DNA of 64,000 nt from Streptomyces sp. LX-29 (GTDB taxonomy: Bacteria; Actinomycetota; Actinomycetes; Streptomycetales; Streptomycetaceae), in NCBI RefSeq assembly GCF_029541745.1, contig NZ_CP089746.1, positions 3,162,001 to 3,226,000 of the forward strand. Direction: 5' to 3'. The notes under the pieces are model-generated. The model was not told where the DNA came from, did not search any database, and was given only the letters and a program-made list of their open reading frames with translations. Position 1 is the stretch's first letter, and every line of letters starts with the position of its first letter. The translations under genes and the position numbers were made by a program. Shown piece after piece: positions 56,282 through 64,000 of this stretch.

Positions 56282-58357
56282 TCAGGCTCCGGCTGCGACG
56301 AGGACGGCGGCGACGGCCAGCACGAGCGAGCCCGCGAGCAGCGCGCTCAGATAGGTCTGCACATTGCCGGTCTGGGCGCGCCGGACGGCCGCGCCCAGCA
56401 GGCCGGGGGCGGTGCCCGCGCCCCGCACGTACGCGTCGACGACCTCGCGGTCGAGGAAGCGGACGAGCGTGGCGGCGGCCCGCACGGGGCGGACGAACAG
56501 CGCGGTGTAGACGGCGTCGAGGTGGAATCCGGCCGCCGCGTGCGGGTGGAGCGGGCCGAGCAGCAGCCGGCCGGGGTCCACATGGTCGGGGGCCGCGGCG
56601 CCGGCCGGGTACGGCTCCTCGTGGGTGTACGGCTGCTCGTGGCTGGCGATGGCCCCGGCCTCGACCAGGGCGGGCTCGGCGCCGGCGGCCGCGGGGGCGG
56701 GTCCGGCGGTCGGCACGAGCGGGGCGGGGGCCGCGAGCGCGGCGGTGCGCCGCCAGGCCCCGTAGGTGATGAGCCCGCCGGCCAGGGCCAGCCCGGTGCC
56801 CACCAGGGAGGTGGTCAGCGTCGGGTCGAGGGAGCGGTCGTCGAACCAGCCGGGGAGGTGGTTGAAGAGCAGTCCGGAGGTGAGCGCGGGGACGGCGAGC
56901 ACCCACAGGACGAGGTTCATGGCGAGCGGCACCTGCCGGGCCGGTGGCTCGGCGGGCGCCGGAGGCTCGGGCGCCACGGTCTTGGCGGCGCGCGTCGCCC
57001 GGCCCGGGTTGCCGGCCAGCAGCCACAGCCGGGTGGCGTAGGCCGCGGTGAGCAGCGCCGTGAGCAGCCCGGCGACCAGCACCGTCCAGCCGGCCGCGGC
57101 CGGGATGCCGTGGGCGTGGCCGAGCGCGGTGTGCTCGGCGGAGCTGAGCACGGCCTCCTTGGAGAAGAAGCCGCTGAACGGGGGCAGCGCGGCCAGGGCG
57201 ATCAGGCCGACGGTCAGGGTCCGGTAGGCGTCGGGGGCGAGCCGGCGGACGCCGCCGGCCCGCGCCATCTCGGTCAGCGAGTTGGTGCCCGCCACATAGA
57301 TGATCACGCCCGCGGCCAGGAACAGCAGCGCCTTGAACGCGCCGTGGGTCATCAGGTGGAACACGCCCGCGCCGCGGTCGCCGACGGCGAGCGCACCGGT
57401 CATGTAGCCGAGCTGGCCGATGGTGGAGTAGGCCAGCACCCGTTTGATGTCGTCCTGGGCCAGGGCGCACAGCGCCGAGCCGATCATGGTGATCGCCGCC
57501 ATGATCCCCATCACGACCAGCGCCGCCGCCGAGGAGGTGAAGACGGGCAGCAGGCGCGCGATGAAGTACACGCCGGCGGCGACCATGGTGGCCGCGTGGA
57601 TCAGCGCGGAGACCGGGGTGGGGCCCGCCATCGCGTCCGGGAGCCAGCTGTGCAGCGGGAACTGCGCGGACTTGCCCGCGACTCCGGCCAGCAGCAGCAG
57701 CGCGATGAGGGTCGGCTGATCGAGCTGGAAGTCGGAGACGGAGGAGGTGAGCCGGGCGTAGATGGTGCTGATGCGGAACGTGCCCGCGTCCGCGGCGAGC
57801 GCGAAGATGCCGATCAGAAAGGGCACGTCGCCCAGCTTGGTGACCAGGAACGCCTTCAGCGAGGCGGAGCGGGCGGCCGCGGTCTCCCAGTAGTGGCCCA
57901 CCAGGAAGTACGAGCAGATGCCCATGATCTCCCAGCCGACGAGCAGCACGATCAGGTCGTCGGAGTACACGACCAGCAGCATCGCGGCCGTGAAGAGGGA
58001 GACCAGGGCGGCGTAGGAGGGGTAGCGCGGGTCGTCGCGCAGATAGCCGGTGGAGAAGATCTGCACGCAGGAGGCCACCACGCCGACCAGGACCGCCACC
58101 AGCGCGGCGAAGCCGTCGATGTGGAACGCCAGGTCGATGGGGATCGAGCCGGTGTCGGCCAGTCGGACGGAGCCGCCGACCGGGTCCCCGCCGTTCTGCC
58201 GGACCGCGACGACGGTCGCCAGCGCGGCCGCGGCGAGGGCCGGCAGCACGGCGAGCGGTCGGACGAAGCCGGGGGCGCGCCGGCCCAGGAGCAGGCCCGC
58301 GACGGCACCGAGGAAGGGCAGCAGCGGGACGAGGGCGGCGGTGGTCGTGATCGTCAC
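56282..58357 (-). CDS. nuoL: NADH-quinone oxidoreductase subunit L
   Basis: The 691-residue product (GTG start) is the distal antiporter-like subunit. It has [80 protein letters not shown] and, toward the C-terminus, a Glu/Pro-rich loop before the last helices that belongs to the lateral arm. It overlaps nuoK by four bases (GTGA). Confidence 0.96.
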   Translation of the reverse strand: MTITTTAALVPLLPFLGAVAGLLLGRRAPGFVRPLAVLPALAAAALATVVAVRQNGGDPVGGSVRLADTGSIPIDLAFHIDGFAALVAVLVGVVASCVQIFSTGYLRDDPRYPSYAALVSLFTAAMLLVVYSDDLIVLLVGWEIMGICSYFLVGHYWETAAARSASLKAFLVTKLGDVPFLIGIFALAADAGTFRISTIYARLTSSVSDFQLDQPTLIALLLLAGVAGKSAQFPLHSWLPDAMAGPTPVSALIHAATMVAAGVYFIARLLPVFTSSAAALVVMGIMAAITMIGSALCALAQDDIKRVLAYSTIGQLGYMTGALAVGDRGAGVFHLMTHGAFKALLFLAAGVIIYVAGTNSLTEMARAGGVRRLAPDAYRTLTVGLIALAALPPFSGFFSKEAVLSSAEHTALGHAHGIPAAAGWTVLVAGLLTALLTAAYATRLWLLAGNPGRATRAAKTVAPEPPAPAEPPARQVPLAMNLVLWVLAVPALTSGLLFNHLPGWFDDRSLDPTLTTSLVGTGLALAGGLITYGAWRRTAALAAPAPLVPTAGPAPAAAGAEPALVEAGAIASHEQPYTHEEPYPAGAAAPDHVDPGRLLLGPLHPHAAAGFHLDAVYTALFVRPVRAAATLVRFLDREVVDAYVRGAGTAPGLLGAAVRRAQTGNVQTYLSALLAGSLVLAVAAVLVAAGA

Positions 58358-58722
58358 GCGGCGGCCTCTGCCTTCTTCTCCGCGGGCTCCCCCGCCTCGG
58401 GCAGCCCGGTCCCGGGTCGCTCCGCGAGGTCGGTGAGCCTGTCGACGTCGGACGTGCCGCGGTTGCGGTAGACCAGCAGCACGATGGCCAGTCCGATGCC
58501 GATCTCGGCGGCGGCGATGGCGATGGTGAAGAGGGTGAGCGCCTGGCCCGCGTGCAGCGTGTCGCGGAGCCAGACGTCGAAGGCGACGAGGTTGAGGTTG
58601 ACGGCGTTGAGCATCAGCTCGACCGACATCAGCACCAGGATGGCGTTGCGCCGGGCCAGGACGCCGTAGAGCCCGGTGCAGAACAGCAGGACCGCCAGGA
58701 CGGCGGGGTAGGCGAGGTGCAT
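58354..58722 (-). CDS. nuoK: NADH-quinone oxidoreductase subunit K
   Basis: The 122-residue product has three transmembrane helices. Both conserved membrane glutamates are present, in [20 protein letters not shown] and [21 protein letters not shown] charged tail of about 25 residues follows. It shares one base with the nuoJ stop. Confidence 0.96.
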   Translation of the reverse strand: MHLAYPAVLAVLLFCTGLYGVLARRNAILVLMSVELMLNAVNLNLVAFDVWLRDTLHAGQALTLFTIAIAAAEIGIGLAIVLLVYRNRGTSDVDRLTDLAERPGTGLPEAGEPAEKKAEAAA

Positions 58723-59363
58723 CAGCGCGTCGTCTCCTTACCGTGCTGAGTCTCCCGGCGGCTCTCCCCGATCTTGGCGTTCCCGGCGTTGCCGCCCGTG
58801 CCGCCGTTCTCGCCGTTGCCGCTGTTCTCGCCGTTCTTGCGGGACAGGACGATGGCGCCGATCAGCGCGGCGAGGAGGAGGACGGACAGCGCCTCGAAGG
58901 GCAGCACCCAGTGCCGGAACAGGCTCTCGCCGGAGACGGCGGTGGAGCCCTGAACGCCCTGGTCGAGGTCGATCCAGGTGGAGCGGAAGGCGTCCACGAC
59001 CACCCAGACCAGCGTTCCGGCGGAGGCCACGGCCACCGCGAGCGCGACCCAGCGGTTGCCCGAGTCGGCGTCGGGCGAGCGGCCGATGGGCGCCTTGGTC
59101 AGCATCAGTCCGAAGAGGAGCAGTACCACCACGGAGCCGACGTAGATCAGCACCTGCACCCAGGCGATGAACTCGGCGGTGAGCAGGAGGTACTCCACGG
59201 CGAGCCCGCCGAGCGCCATCACCAGCCACAGGGCCGCGTGGACCAGCTGCCTGGTGGTGACGGTCAGCACGGCGGCGCCCAGGGTGGCGAGGCCGACCAG
59301 AAGGAAGACGATCTCGACGCCCGTGGGCGACAGGAAGCCGTGGCCGGCGGCCGCGAGCGTCAT
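58722..59363 (-). CDS. nuoJ: NADH-quinone oxidoreductase subunit J
   Basis: The 213-residue product has five transmembrane helices. These include [20 protein letters not shown] and [20 protein letters not shown] with the pi-bulge helix region. It ends in an Asn/Gly-rich tail ([20 protein letters not shown]). It overlaps nuoI by four bases (ATGA). Confidence 0.95.
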   Translation of the reverse strand: MTLAAAGHGFLSPTGVEIVFLLVGLATLGAAVLTVTTRQLVHAALWLVMALGGLAVEYLLLTAEFIAWVQVLIYVGSVVVLLLFGLMLTKAPIGRSPDADSGNRWVALAVAVASAGTLVWVVVDAFRSTWIDLDQGVQGSTAVSGESLFRHWVLPFEALSVLLLAALIGAIVLSRKNGENSGNGENGGTGGNAGNAKIGESRRETQHGKETTR

Positions 59364-59914
59364 GCGTCGCCCTCCTGCCCGGTGCGGTTCTCCAGCTCGG
59401 AGGCGAGCTTGTCGGCGGTCTTGCGGGCGGCCGCGATCTCCTTGGGCTCCTCGGCCCCCGGGTCCAGCGCCGGCGGCGCCGGCACCGTCCACATCCACTC
59501 GCGCAGCTTGTCGCGCTCGTGGGTGAGGTCGCGGATGTCCGTCTCCGCGTACTCGAACTCCGGCGACCAGAACAGCGCGTCGAAGGGGCACACCTCGATG
59601 CAGATGCCGCAGTACATGCAGAGCGAGAAGTCGATGGCGAAGCGGTCCAGCACATTGCGGCTGCGCTCCCGCCCGCCGGGGGCGGCGGGCGGCACCGTCT
59701 CCTTGTGGGAGTCGATGTAGATGCACCAGTCCGGGCACTCGCGCGCGCACAGCATGCAGACCGTGCAGTTCTCCTCGAACAGCCCGATGACCCCGCGCGT
59801 ACGCGGCGGCAGCTCGGGCTGCACCTCCGGGTACTGCGCGGTGTGCGACTTCCGGGTCATCGTCCGCAGCGTGACCGCCAGGCCCTTGGCCAGGCCGGAA
59901 CCGGGGATACCCAT
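59360..59914 (-). CDS. nuoI: NADH-quinone oxidoreductase subunit I, 2x[4Fe-4S] ferredoxin
   Basis: NuoI carries clusters N6a and N6b between the NADH arm and NuoB. The 184-residue product has both CxxCxxCxxxCP motifs: [15 protein letters not shown] and [16 protein letters not shown]. The start was set at ATG in the overlap with the nuoH stop. Its C-terminus carries a charged helical extension. Confidence 0.96.
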   Translation of the reverse strand: MGIPGSGLAKGLAVTLRTMTRKSHTAQYPEVQPELPPRTRGVIGLFEENCTVCMLCARECPDWCIYIDSHKETVPPAAPGGRERSRNVLDRFAIDFSLCMYCGICIEVCPFDALFWSPEFEYAETDIRDLTHERDKLREWMWTVPAPPALDPGAEEPKEIAAARKTADKLASELENRTGQEGDA

Positions 59915-60876
59915 CAGGAGATCACCACCTTGATGACGCCGGTGAGGGCGATCTGGGCGAGGGCGAACGGGATGAGCACGGTCCAGGCGAAGCGCTGCAG
60001 CTGGTCCTCGCGGAGCCGCGGATAGGTCACCCGGAGCCAGATCACGACGAAGGCGAGGAGGCCGGTCTTCAGCAGCGTCCACAGCCAGCCGAGGTCGTCG
60101 GCGAACGGTCCGTGCCAGCCGCCCAGGAAGAGCACGCTGGTCAGCGCGCACAGGACGACGATGCCCGCGTACTCGGCGAGCAGGAAGAGGGCGAAGCGCA
60201 GGCCCGTGTACTCGGTGTACGCACCGAAGATGATCTCCGAGTCGGCGACCGGCGCGTCGAACGGCGGGCGCTGGAGCTCGGCGAGTCCGGCGGTGAAGAA
60301 GACCAGCCCGCCCACGATCTGCCAGGGCACCCACCACCACTCGAACTCGTGGAGGATGCCCGGCAGCGAGACGGTGCCGGCGGCCATCGCCACCGACGCG
60401 GCGGCCAGCAGCATCGGCAGTTCGTACGCCATGAGCTGCGCGGCCGTGCGCAGGCCGCCGAGGAGCGAGAACTTGTTGGCCGAGGCCCAACCCGCCATCA
60501 GCGAACCGAGCACGCCCACGCCCATCACGGCGAGCACGAAGAAGATGCCGGCGTCGACGAACCTGCCGACGGCGTTGTCCGGGCCTATCGGGATCGCCAC
60601 GAGCACCAGGAGGTACGGGAGCAGGGCGACGGCCGGCGCGAGCTGGAAGATCCGCCGGTCGGCCCCGGCCGGGACCACGTCCTCCTTCTGCGCGAACTTC
60701 ACCCCGTCCGCGACCAGCTGGGCCCACCCGTGGAAACCACCGGCGTACATCGGCCCGAGGCGCCCCTGCATATGGGCCATGACCTTGTGCTCGGTCTGCC
60801 CGATGACCAGGGGAAACACCAGGAAGGCGAGGAATACGGCGAGCAGTCGCAGCCCGACGTCGAGGACGTCGTTCAC
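59914..60876 (-). CDS. nuoH: NADH-quinone oxidoreductase subunit H
   Basis: NuoH forms the quinone chamber with NuoB/NuoD. The 320-residue product (GTG start, GGAGG upstream) has eight transmembrane helices and [20 protein letters not shown]. It keeps [24 protein letters not shown] in pieces ([24 protein letters not shown]), the charged quinone-channel loop. It overlaps nuoC by four bases, leaving no space for nuoD-G. Confidence 0.96.
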   Translation of the reverse strand: MNDVLDVGLRLLAVFLAFLVFPLVIGQTEHKVMAHMQGRLGPMYAGGFHGWAQLVADGVKFAQKEDVVPAGADRRIFQLAPAVALLPYLLVLVAIPIGPDNAVGRFVDAGIFFVLAVMGVGVLGSLMAGWASANKFSLLGGLRTAAQLMAYELPMLLAAASVAMAAGTVSLPGILHEFEWWWVPWQIVGGLVFFTAGLAELQRPPFDAPVADSEIIFGAYTEYTGLRFALFLLAEYAGIVVLCALTSVLFLGGWHGPFADDLGWLWTLLKTGLLAFVVIWLRVTYPRLREDQLQRFAWTVLIPFALAQIALTGVIKVVIS

Positions 60877-62864
60877 CTGTCGCCTCCATCGTGTCCGGGG
60901 TCGGGGTCAGGGGTCGGGGTGGGAGCGGGGCCCGGCTCGGGGCTGTCGGGGGCCGCGCCACCCGAAGCGGGGGCCGCGCCGGGGTCGCTCGGGGAGGACG
61001 ACGCGTCCAGGGCACCCTTGCGGGCCGTGTCACCGCTGGGCTCAGGGCTCGCGCCGGGTGCCTCCTGAGACGGCGCTACGGCTTCGCCACCCTGGGGGCC
61101 CGTGTCACCGCTCGGCCCAGGGGCCGCGTCGGGGGCGCCTTCGGGGGTCGAGTCTTGGACCTTCTTCTCAGGGGCCGCGTCGCCGCTCGACTCGGGCGCC
61201 GCGCCGGAGGCGTTCTCGGCGGCCGCGTCCCGAGCGTCGTCCTGCGATGACCCCTCTGCTGCGTCCTTGGCGGGCTTGGACTCCTTCGCGGCGTCCTTGG
61301 CGGCCGTGTCGGGCTCGTCGAACGCCGGGCGGGCGTGGTGCCAGGGCGCGTCGGCCGAGCGGGTGCGCGGCGGAGCGGGGCGCGCCGCGGTGCCGTCGGC
61401 CGGTGCCGCGGACCCGCGCGGCCGCGCAGCGGCGTCCGTTGCCTCTGAGGCGTCGGCGGCTGTCACTGAGGCATCGGCGGCCTTCGCCGACTCCCCGGCC
61501 GCAGCCGAGGCCGCGGCTGCCGCCCGCTGGCTCGCCGAGCCGGCGCCGGCGCTGCGCGCGCGGCGCGGACCGGCCGGCGCGGCGGTCTGGGGCGGAGCGG
61601 TCGCGGCGTCGGGCTGCGGGGCGTCGGGCTGCTGGGCGTCGGAGGCCGCCGGGGCGGCCGCCTGGCCCTGGCTCACCGAACCGTCACCGGCACTCCGCGC
61701 GCGGCGCGCTGGTGCGGCGGTTCCGGGCTGACCAGACGCCTGCTCGGATGCCTGCTCGGGCGTGGGCTCGGCCGCGGCGCGCTGGCTCGCGGAGCCGGCG
61801 CTCGCGCTCCGCGCGCGGCGCGGAGTGGCGGCCGGCGCCGCCTCCGCGGCCGCCGGGCTCGTCGCGGCGGCGCCGGCGGACTGGCTCGCGGAGCCCGCGG
61901 CGGCGGTACGGGTACGGCGTGCCGGGCGCTCGCCCGCCGCCGCACCCGCGGCGCGGGCGCCTCGGGCCGGGCGGGCGGGGGCCGCGGGGAGCTGGCCCTT
62001 GAGCGGGCCCCACTCGTTGGGGTCGGGAACGCCGGGCGGAAGCATCTGGCGGCGCTTGGGGCCGCCGTGGTCGGACTCCCCCGGCTCCTTGGCACCCGGC
62101 CATGCCTTGGCCACGCGCGCGGCCAGCACGAAGTCCTTGCGCAGCGGGTGCCCCTCGAAGCTGTCGGGGAGCAGCAGCGGCGCCAGGTGCGGGTGGCCGG
62201 TGAAGCCGATGCCGAACATCTCGTGGGTCTCGCGCTCGTGCCACGCCGCGCCCGCGAACACGCCGGTGGCGGTGGGCAGCGCCGGGGCCTCGTGCGGCAC
62301 GGTGGTCCGTACGAGCAGGCGCCGTACGGTCGTGGCGCCGCCCTCGCCCGGCGTGGCGGAGGGGCCGGCGCCGGGGAGCGCGACGACGTGCGCGGCGACG
62401 CGGAAGCCGGTGCCCGGCTCGTCGACGGCGCTCAGCCAGTCGAAGTAGGTGCAGCCCAGCGTGGAGCGGGCGGCCTCCAGGGCGGTCAGCCACGCGGCGG
62501 CGGGGACGTCGACCGTGAGCAGGTCGTAGCTCTCCTCGGCCGTGGCGCCCACGCCGAAGATCTCGTCGGCCGGGCCGGGCAGCCAGCCGACCGGCGGCTC
62601 CGCGGGCTGCGGCTCTGTGGTCCCATCGGGCTCAGTGGCCCCATCGGTCCCGGCGGTCGCGGCGGCGTCACTGGTCCCGCTGGCCTCAACGGTCCCGCTG
62701 GCCTCAGCGGTCTCCTTCGTCACCGGGGCATCGGCGGCGCCAGCAGCCCCGACAGCCCCAGCAGTCCCGGCAGACCTGGTGGCCTCGGTGGCTCCGGCGG
62801 GCCCGGTGGCCTCTGTGTTCTCGGCGGCGGGCGGGGCCGCGGGCCGTTCGTCGCGTTCGGTCAT
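60873..62864 (-). CDS. nuoC: NADH-quinone oxidoreductase subunit C with long disordered tail
   Basis: NuoC (30-kDa subunit) is part of the hydrophilic connecting fragment. Of 663 residues, only about 95-290 is the family domain, with the diagnostic [20 protein letters not shown] and [10 protein letters not shown]. The first 90 residues are Thr/Ala/Glu-rich. From about 295 onward comes an Ala/Pro/Ser-rich tail of roughly 370 residues. The tail contains repeats of RRARSA-x2-GS-x-SQ (near 349, 387 and 434, with a variant near 316) and no trace of NuoD. It starts inside the nuoB stop (ATGA). Confidence 0.93.
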   Translation of the reverse strand: MTERDERPAAPPAAENTEATGPAGATEATRSAGTAGAVGAAGAADAPVTKETAEASGTVEASGTSDAAATAGTDGATEPDGTTEPQPAEPPVGWLPGPADEIFGVGATAEESYDLLTVDVPAAAWLTALEAARSTLGCTYFDWLSAVDEPGTGFRVAAHVVALPGAGPSATPGEGGATTVRRLLVRTTVPHEAPALPTATGVFAGAAWHERETHEMFGIGFTGHPHLAPLLLPDSFEGHPLRKDFVLAARVAKAWPGAKEPGESDHGGPKRRQMLPPGVPDPNEWGPLKGQLPAAPARPARGARAAGAAAGERPARRTRTAAAGSASQSAGAAATSPAAAEAAPAATPRRARSASAGSASQRAAAEPTPEQASEQASGQPGTAAPARRARSAGDGSVSQGQAAAPAASDAQQPDAPQPDAATAPPQTAAPAGPRRARSAGAGSASQRAAAAASAAAGESAKAADASVTAADASEATDAAARPRGSAAPADGTAARPAPPRTRSADAPWHHARPAFDEPDTAAKDAAKESKPAKDAAEGSSQDDARDAAAENASGAAPESSGDAAPEKKVQDSTPEGAPDAAPGPSGDTGPQGGEAVAPSQEAPGASPEPSGDTARKGALDASSSPSDPGAAPASGGAAPDSPEPGPAPTPTPDPDPGHDGGDR

Positions 62865-63649
62865 CGGTCGCCCTCCCCACGCGGGGCGTCCGGAGTGCCG
62901 GTGTCCGGAGTGCCCGCGTCCGGAGTACCGGCGTCCGGAGTGCCGGCGACGCTTGTCGGAGCGGCGGCGGGCGGCGGCGGAGGCGTGATCAGCCCGCTGC
63001 GCAGGGCGCTCGAAGAGGGGCGCCCCGTGCCCGCGCCGGGGGCGGCGTACCGCTCGCCGAGCGACTCGTTGGCGATCTTCTCCTGGAGCTTGAGGATGCC
63101 CTGGAGGAGGGCCTCGGGGCGGGGCGGGCAGCCGGGGACGTAGACGTCGACGGGGATGATCTGGTCCACGCCCTTGGTCACCGAGTAGGAGTCCCAGTAG
63201 GGACCGCCGCAGTTGGAGCAGGCGCCGAAGGAGATCACGTACTTCGGCTCGGGCATCTGCTCGTACAGCCGCTTCACCGCGGGCGCCATCTTGTCGGTGA
63301 CCGTGCCAGAGACGATCATGAGATCGGCCTGGCGGGGGCCGGGCGCGAACGGGATCACGCCGAGCCGGATGAAGTCGTGGCGGGACATGGACGCCGCGAT
63401 GAACTCGATCGCGCAACACGCCAGCCCGAAGTTGAAGACCCACAGGCTGTAGCGGCGGCCCCAGTTCAGGACCACCTTCATGGGCTCGGGGGCGAGTCGG
63501 GACAGCACGCCCAGCCGCCGCGGCTCCGGCAGGAGCTCGGGGGCCGCGGAGGACGCGGCCGCGGGCGTGGCGGCAGTGGGAGCGGGGGTGGCCGACGAGG
63601 CGTTCGCGGGGGTCACTGGAGTCCCGGGAGTCACAGGGGTCACGTCCAT
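62861..63649 (-). CDS. nuoB: NADH-quinone oxidoreductase subunit B
   Basis: NuoB holds cluster N2, the electron donor to quinone. The 262-residue product has Cys78-Cys79 in [16 protein letters not shown], Cys144 in [18 protein letters not shown] and Cys174 in [12 protein letters not shown], so the N2 ligands are complete. A Thr/Ala/Pro-rich N-terminal arm (about 40 residues) and a C-terminal TPDAG repeat are unusual additions. The ATG overlaps the end of nuoA by ten bases. Confidence 0.95.
   Translation of the reverse strand: MDVTPVTPGTPVTPANASSATPAPTAATPAAASSAAPELLPEPRRLGVLSRLAPEPMKVVLNWGRRYSLWVFNFGLACCAIEFIAASMSRHDFIRLGVIPFAPGPRQADLMIVSGTVTDKMAPAVKRLYEQMPEPKYVISFGACSNCGGPYWDSYSVTKGVDQIIPVDVYVPGCPPRPEALLQGILKLQEKIANESLGERYAAPGAGTGRPSSSALRSGLITPPPPPAAAPTSVAGTPDAGTPDAGTPDTGTPDAPRGEGDR
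62889..62948. repeat. 15-bp tandem repeat inside nuoB
   Basis: Four consecutive units of TCCGGAGTGCCGGYG encode the [10 protein letters not shown] repeats near the NuoB C-terminus. The 15-base period keeps the frame. Confidence 0.85.
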
Positions 63650-64000
63650 TCGAGGACGCCCTTCTTCCATGCGTACAGGAGGCCCACGGCGAGGAAGCCG
63701 AGGAAGATGAACATCTCCACCAGCGTCGTGGCGCCGAAGCCGGGTGCGGCGAACACCGTCGCCCACGGGAAGAGGAAGATCGCGTCCACCGCGAAGATCA
63801 CATACAAGAAAGCGTAGACGTAATAGCGGATCTGGGTGTGGGCCCAGCCCTCGCCGACCGGATCCACTCCGCACTCGTACGTGAGCAGCTTCTCGGGCGT
63901 CGGGACCACGGGCCGCAGCAGTCGCCCGGCCCCGAAGGCCACGGCGACGAAGAGGACGCCGATCACGCCGAGGAGACCGACCACTGAATAGCTGTCGAAG
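63640..64000 (-). CDS. nuoA: NADH-quinone oxidoreductase subunit A, 5' end probably outside window
   Basis: NuoA helps form the quinone-site junction in the membrane. From the first available GTG (63984) the protein is 114 residues with three transmembrane helices, the loop [20 protein letters not shown] (conserved Glu-Cys-Gly) and [20 protein letters not shown]. No ribosome site precedes that GTG, and the frame stays open to the edge (FDSYS), so the real start is likely upstream beyond base 64000. Confidence 0.9.
   Translation of the reverse strand, partial: FDSYSVVGLLGVIGVLFVAVAFGAGRLLRPVVPTPEKLLTYECGVDPVGEGWAHTQIRYYVYAFLYVIFAVDAIFLFPWATVFAAPGFGATTLVEMFIFLGFLAVGLLYAWKKGVLEWT

Noticed and set aside
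55136..58471. An 1,111-codon plus-strand open frame opposite nuoL/nuoM
   Set aside because: It is antisense to clear NuoL and NuoM coding with conserved motifs. Its Gly/Gln/Arg/Asp-rich composition is that of a shadow frame.
60873..61985. A NuoD remnant fused to NuoC
   Set aside because: The tail contains none of the NuoD motifs and is low-complexity throughout, unlike the NuoCD fusion of E. coli.

Overview
The window is very GC-rich, uses GTG and TTG starts often, and carries the gene order of a Streptomyces-type actinomycete core chromosome. Supporting marks are a TTG-started RpoB of 1,161 residues, an NusG with a long acidic N-terminal extension, tRNA-Trp ahead of secE, zinc-type ribosomal proteins S14 and L33, and paired MaoC/UPF0336 genes. 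Species cannot be named from the sequence alone. Nearly all genes lie on the minus strand, so transcription runs mostly from right to left.

Region 1 (1-14.9 kb) holds the S10, spc and alpha-type ribosomal clusters. In transcription order these are rpsJ-rplC-rplD-rplW-rplB-rpsS-rplV-rpsC-rplP-rpmC-rpsQ, a hairpin, rplN-rplX-rplE-rpsN-rpsH-rplF-rplR-rpsE-rpmD-rplO, a hairpin, secY-adk, a terminator, map, infA-rpmJ-rpsM and a truncated rpsK. Many genes overlap by one base (TGATG or TAATG). A plus-strand exported PIG-L-type deacetylase gene (15.0-17.2 kb) separates this block from the next.

Region 2 (17.4-36.0 kb) holds the str, rpoBC, rplJL, rplKA and secE-nusG units. In transcription order these are tRNA-Trp, secE, nusG, rplK, rplA, a lipoprotein gene, rplJ, rplL, rpoB, rpoC, rpsL, rpsG, fusA and tuf. 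Each unit is separated by strong hairpins. rplJ has a leader with an attenuator-like terminator. rpsJ and rpsL share a nearly identical 31-bp leader hairpin, and each has a readable -35/-10 promoter.

Region 3 (36-53 kb) is mixed housekeeping and accessory content. It has an aspartate-type aminotransferase, an adenosine-deaminase-like protein with an altered active-site loop, and murB. An MFS efflux pump and its TetR regulator share one 18-bp palindromic operator. Then come MaoC and UPF0336 hydratase-fold proteins, rpmG, tRNA-Met and tRNA-Thr, and a 1.3-kb stretch of GC-rich minisatellite without a convincing gene. After it lie an amidohydrolase, a lipoprotein that appears to start at ATT, an NAD-binding protein, DUF3574 and DUF1876 proteins, tRNA-Tyr, yajQ, yccF and htpX.

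Region 4 (53-64 kb) is a compact second-type complex I operon, nuoA-B-C-H-I-J-K-L-M-N, with the genes overlapping or nearly touching. There is no room for nuoD, E, F or G. NuoC carries a roughly 370-residue low-complexity tail. nuoA is open to the right edge of the window and its start is probably outside.
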